Shown: positions 5,842 to 7,678 of the stretch, piece after piece
How the letters are laid out: the number at the start of each line of letters is the position of its first letter
Position numbering within the stretch: position 1 is the stretch's first letter
Source of the DNA: Rhizobium sp.
GTDB lineage: Bacteria; Pseudomonadota; Alphaproteobacteria; Rhizobiales; Rhizobiaceae
Reading direction: 5' to 3'
Assembly: GCA_003501385.1 (NCBI GenBank)
Contig: DNPN01000031.1
Location: 1-7,678, forward strand
DNA length: 7,678 nucleotides
Made by a program: the position numbers and the translations under genes
The notes under the pieces: model-generated
The model's database searches: none
What the model was told of the DNA's origin: nothing
What the model saw: the letters and a program-made list of their open reading frames with translations, nothing else

Positions 5842-6054
5842 TCAGTTCAGGCTGATTGAGTTTGCATACTGTCCCTTGTGATGAGCTCTTGGGGACTTTT
5901 TCAGCTGCCATTCGCTGCCGCTGCCGCTGTCGTTCGAGCTGGCTGCTGGCTGCGAAGCTGCGGCGACTGGCTCTGCCTTCTTGGCGGGAGCGGCGTAGGA
6001 TGCCGATACGCCTGCGACAGCAGCAACGACCAGCGAGATAAGAAGCGTTTTCAT
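5842..6054 (-). CDS. Small exported protein of unknown function
   Basis: This encodes 70 residues. MKTLLISLVVAAVAGVSASYA is a clear Sec signal peptide: a Lys, a hydrophobic core and a Ser-Tyr-Ala signal peptidase I site after Ala21. The mature product would be about 49 residues in the periplasm or outside. It starts APAKKAEP, continues through a flexible Ala/Ser/Gly-rich stretch (about 31-46), and ends in a more specific basic tail with W, two adjacent His and Gln-Tyr. It has no cysteine in the mature part and no lipobox. ATG 6054 is preferred over the upstream in-frame codon at 6066 because GTGGAG lies six bases before it and the signal peptide then begins at Met. I do not recognise the family. 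The signal peptide, ribosome-binding site and flanking hairpin support a real gene. Confidence 0.72.
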   Translation of the reverse strand: MKTLLISLVVAAVAGVSASYAAPAKKAEPVAAASQPAASSNDSGSGSEWQLKKSPRAHHKGQYANSISLN

Positions 6055-6165
6055 GGGTATCTCCACACATTCAAGACGTATTTTTTTTAATCAAACCGAT
6101 TGGTTCGATGCCCTGAATTTGGGCGCAGATGTGGCGTTTGGCAATGCTACATGCCTTGGCGTTAT

Positions 6166-6182
6166 TGCATTGCTGCAATGCA
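6166..6182. promoter_or_regulatory. 17-bp perfect palindrome TGCATTGC-T-GCAATGCA
   Basis: This has two exact 8-bp arms around a single T. It lies about 110 bases upstream of the small exported-protein gene and 230 bases upstream of tetR. The odd-length tight symmetry suits a dimeric regulator. No regulator in the window can be tied to it. Confidence 0.4.
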
Positions 6183-6345
6183 CTGCTGTCACTTGTAAGG
6201 TTATTTCCTTTTTCTTCTTTGAAAACATCGCCCTAGATTGTGTCATTTGTGTAACATGGCCATTTTGAGTTGTTTTGATCCCTTCTCACGTTTTGTTGAG
6301 ATCAATGCTGCGGGTGGATAAAATATGGTCAGAGTCAAAATTCAC

Positions 6346-6402
6346 TTGACGTATCCTCTGAAGCATTCTACCAAGAACCGTACCGTACGGTACTTATCTT
6401 GG
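6346..6402 (+). promoter_or_regulatory. tetR promoter with 32-bp dyad (candidate TetR operator)
   Basis: TTGACG (6346-6351) is a good -35, with a weaker -10 near 6367-6374. Just after it is the perfect 14-bp palindrome GTACCGTACGGTAC (6380-6393). Around the same centre (6386.5), CCAAGA (6371-6376) and TCTTGG (6397-6402) are also complementary, so 26 of 32 bases are symmetric. The dyad would overlap the transcription start and ends just before the ribosome-binding site GGGAG (6401-6405). This is the layout expected for autorepression by the downstream TetR protein. Confidence 0.6.
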
Positions 6403-6412
6403 GAGCAACGTT

Positions 6413-7042
6413 GTGTCAGTCGATACCACACCAGCTGCGGAATTTTCTCCGCGCCAGAGCGCTGTTCTGGCAGAAGCTCTGCGGCTTTTGGTGGATGGCG
6501 GCGACAAGGCCTTGACCACAGCGGGTCTAGCCCGCGCGGCCAATTGCTCCAAGGAGTCGCTTTACAAGTGGTTTGGGGATCGTGACGGGCTTTTGTCCGC
6601 GATGATTTCCTATCAGGCCAGCAAGGTTCGCACGTTTGAGCGCGCTGGCGAGCGTCTGACACCACGAATGCTGGCTGATCATTTGCAGGTATTTGCCCGT
6701 GACCTTCTGGATGTCCTCTCCGGCGATATTTCGCTGGCGCTGAACCGACTTGCCATTGGCCAAACCAGCCGTGATGGCTCAAAGCTGGGCCAGATGTTGC
6801 TGGAACGCGGGCGCCGCCAGATTGATCGGCGGGCGAGGGCGCTGCTGGACGCTGGACGCCGGGACGGCCTGTTGCGCTTCGAGGATGGCGAGGATGCCTA
6901 TCGCACGCTTTATGGGTTGATCGTCTCTGATCTGCATGTTCGCCTGCTGCTCGGTGAAAAGCCCGAGCCCAACAAATTCGACGCCCGTGCGCACAAGGCG
7001 GTTTCTGCCTTTCTTGTGTTACATGGCACCGACAAGACATAG
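6413..7042 (+). CDS. TetR/AcrR-family transcriptional regulator upstream of ilvC
   Basis: This is a 209-residue TetR-type regulator. Residues 13-35 form the first helix and turn (PRQSAVLAEALRLLVDGG). The helix-turn-helix is at about 36-56 (TAGLARAANCSKESLYKWFGDRDGLL) with the family's typical Tyr-Lys-Trp-Phe. The rest is an alpha-helical ligand domain rich in Arg and Leu (LLERGRRQIDRRARALLDAGRRDGLL), and no ligand can be assigned. It starts at GTG 6413, with GGGAG seven bases upstream. The large promoter dyad points to autoregulation. ilvC begins 56 nt after the stop on the same strand, so cotranscription or regulation of ilvC is possible, but a hairpin in the gap may separate them. Confidence 0.88.
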   Translation: MSVDTTPAAEFSPRQSAVLAEALRLLVDGGDKALTTAGLARAANCSKESLYKWFGDRDGLLSAMISYQASKVRTFERAGERLTPRMLADHLQVFARDLLDVLSGDISLALNRLAIGQTSRDGSKLGQMLLERGRRQIDRRARALLDAGRRDGLLRFEDGEDAYRTLYGLIVSDLHVRLLLGEKPEPNKFDARAHKAVSAFLVLHGTDKT

Positions 7043-7061
7043 CCAGCGAGCGTTTCGCTGG
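7043..7061 (+). terminator. Short hairpin between tetR and ilvC (weak terminator or attenuator)
   Basis: CCAGCGA (7043-7049) and TCGCTGG (7055-7061) form a perfect 7-bp stem over a 5-nt loop, directly after the tetR stop. The following bases (TATTCC) are only slightly T-rich, so termination would be partial. No separate ilvC promoter is evident in the 56-nt gap; one may lie inside tetR. Confidence 0.4.
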
Positions 7062-7090
7062 TATTCCAAACATGACAAGCATAGGGAAGG

Positions 7091-7678
7091 ATAACACAAT
7101 GCGCGTCTATTATGATCGTGATGCCGATTTGAACCTCATCAAGGCCAAGAAAGTTGCCATCATTGGCTACGGTTCTCAGGGCCGCGCCCATGCGCTGAAC
7201 CTGAAGGATTCGGGCGCACAGAACGTTGTCATCGCTCTTAAGGCAGGCTCGGCCACCATCGCCAAGGCTGAAGCAGACGGCTTCAAGGTGATGACCGTTG
7301 CTGAAGCAGCTGCCTGGGCAGATCTGATGATGATGGCAACCCCTGACGAATTGCAGGCTGACATCTACAAGGCAGACATCGCTGGCAACATCCGTGATGG
7401 CGCAGCGATTGCTTTTGCCCACGGCCTGAACGTTCACTTCGGCCTGATCGAGCCAAAGAACACTGTTGACGTTGTGATGATCGCACCAAAGGGCCCTGGC
7501 CACACGGTTCGCGGCGAATACCAGAAGGGCGGCGGCGTGCCTTGCCTCGTGGCTATTCACCACAATGCATCTGGCAATGCACTTGAACTTGCTCTGTCTT
7601 ACGCTTGTGGCGTTGGTGGCGGCCGTTCGGGCATTATCGAAACCACCTTCCAGGAAGAATGCGAAACCGACCTGTTCG
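7091..7678 (+). other. Right-edge note: open ilvC frame, window ends within it
   Basis: From the ilvC start to the last base the frame has no stop, frameshift or insertion. The last base is the first of an incomplete codon after 193 full codons. Confidence 0.8.
7099..7678 (+). CDS. ilvC: Ketol-acid reductoisomerase (NADP+), partial (3' end beyond window)
   Basis: IlvC is a cytoplasmic Mg2+- and NADPH-dependent enzyme. It isomerises and reduces 2-acetolactate and 2-aceto-2-hydroxybutyrate, the second common step of valine, leucine and isoleucine synthesis. The first 193 residues are visible. They start MRVYYDRDADLNLIKAKKVA, with the Rossmann loop GYGSQGRAHALNL (about 24-36), the cofactor-binding KAGSAT (about 48-53), MMATPDELQADIY, the catalytic-His segment AFAHGLNVHFG, PKGPGHTVRGEY and CGVGGGRSGIIETTF. 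It ends in ECETDLF, where metal-ligand acids of the C-terminal knotted domain begin. Class I enzymes are about 330-340 residues, so some 145 are missing. GGGAAGG lies eight bases before the ATG. The sequence is very close to the remembered rhizobial and Agrobacterium IlvC. Confidence 0.97.
   Translation, partial: MRVYYDRDADLNLIKAKKVAIIGYGSQGRAHALNLKDSGAQNVVIALKAGSATIAKAEADGFKVMTVAEAAAWADLMMMATPDELQADIYKADIAGNIRDGAAIAFAHGLNVHFGLIEPKNTVDVVMIAPKGPGHTVRGEYQKGGGVPCLVAIHHNASGNALELALSYACGVGGGRSGIIETTFQEECETDLF

Larger units (their letters stand above)
6055..6412. other. Non-coding region between the small exported-protein gene and tetR, with several dyads
   Basis: No convincing gene is seen in this AT-rich stretch. 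It must hold the promoters of two divergent genes. Visible items are an eight-T run at 6081-6088, the short dyad AACC-GATT-GGTT at 6094-6105, a 17-bp palindrome at 6166-6182 (listed separately), the self-complementary ATGGCCAT near 6256-6263, a weak hairpin with bulge at 6275-6305 (TTGA/TCAA and TCTCA/TGAGA), and the tetR promoter and operator from 6346. A small RNA cannot be ruled out, but no terminator-like end was seen to support one. Confidence 0.6.

Noticed and set aside
6053..6268. Plus-strand 71-codon open frame in the intergenic region
   Set aside because: It begins inside the small exported-protein gene on the other strand and has no RBS, motif or plausible composition.
6342..7097. 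Minus-strand open frame (251 codons) antisense to tetR
   Set aside because: It has atypical composition (many Arg, Pro, Trp, His) and no domain. The plus strand encodes an intact TetR protein with promoter, operator and RBS.
6910..7563. Minus-strand open frame (217 codons) antisense to the tetR end and ilvC
   Set aside because: It is a shadow of highly conserved ilvC coding sequence with no supporting motif.
1..7678. Mobile element, CRISPR array, tRNA, toxin-antitoxin or phage defence genes
   Set aside because: I looked on both strands and found no transposase, integrase, regular direct-repeat array, tRNA-like fold or defence-type domain. The region reads as ordinary chromosomal regulator and metabolic genes.

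Overview
The window most likely comes from the chromosome of an alphaproteobacterium of the Rhizobiaceae (Agrobacterium/Allorhizobium/Rhizobium type). The main reason is the partial IlvC at the right end, which reads very like the rhizobial enzyme. The regulator-rich gene content and moderately high GC agree. No rRNA, tRNA, CRISPR array, insertion sequence or phage gene was seen.

Layout, left to right. (1) 1-1304: a partial QorB/YtfG-type NAD(P)H:quinone oxidoreductase gene (-) is divergent from an HxlR/DUF24 regulator (+), the same pairing as E. coli ytfG/ytfH. A 10-bp palindrome lies between them. (2) 1308-1346: a perfect 12-bp-stem terminator separates two convergent genes. (3) 1356-3300, minus strand: a TetR/AcrR-type regulator followed by a 12-TM MFS exporter, with a perfect 25-bp inverted repeat between them that includes the tetR stop codon. 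(4) 3374-5743: an amino-acid module. A YgeA-like Asp/Glu-type racemase and a MarR-GNAT fusion are on the minus strand, with a divergent Lrp/AsnC regulator on the plus strand. A hairpin covers the ribosome-binding site of the MarR-GNAT gene, and a 42-bp dyad straddles the predicted lrp promoter. (5) 5744-6412: a 70-aa exported protein of unknown function (-) and a non-coding stretch with a 17-bp palindrome. (6) 6413-7678: a TetR regulator with a large promoter dyad, a 56-nt gap with a small hairpin, and the first 193 codons of ilvC (branched-chain amino-acid biosynthesis).

The window is a run of regulator-plus-target pairs, each with its own candidate operator: a probable quinone/redox stress response, a probable efflux response, and amino-acid sensing or metabolism. 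The least ordinary parts are the racemase/MarR-GNAT/Lrp cluster with its RNA- and DNA-level dyads and the 25-bp inverted repeat. All functional assignments come from reading the sequence and remembered family features. No database search was run.
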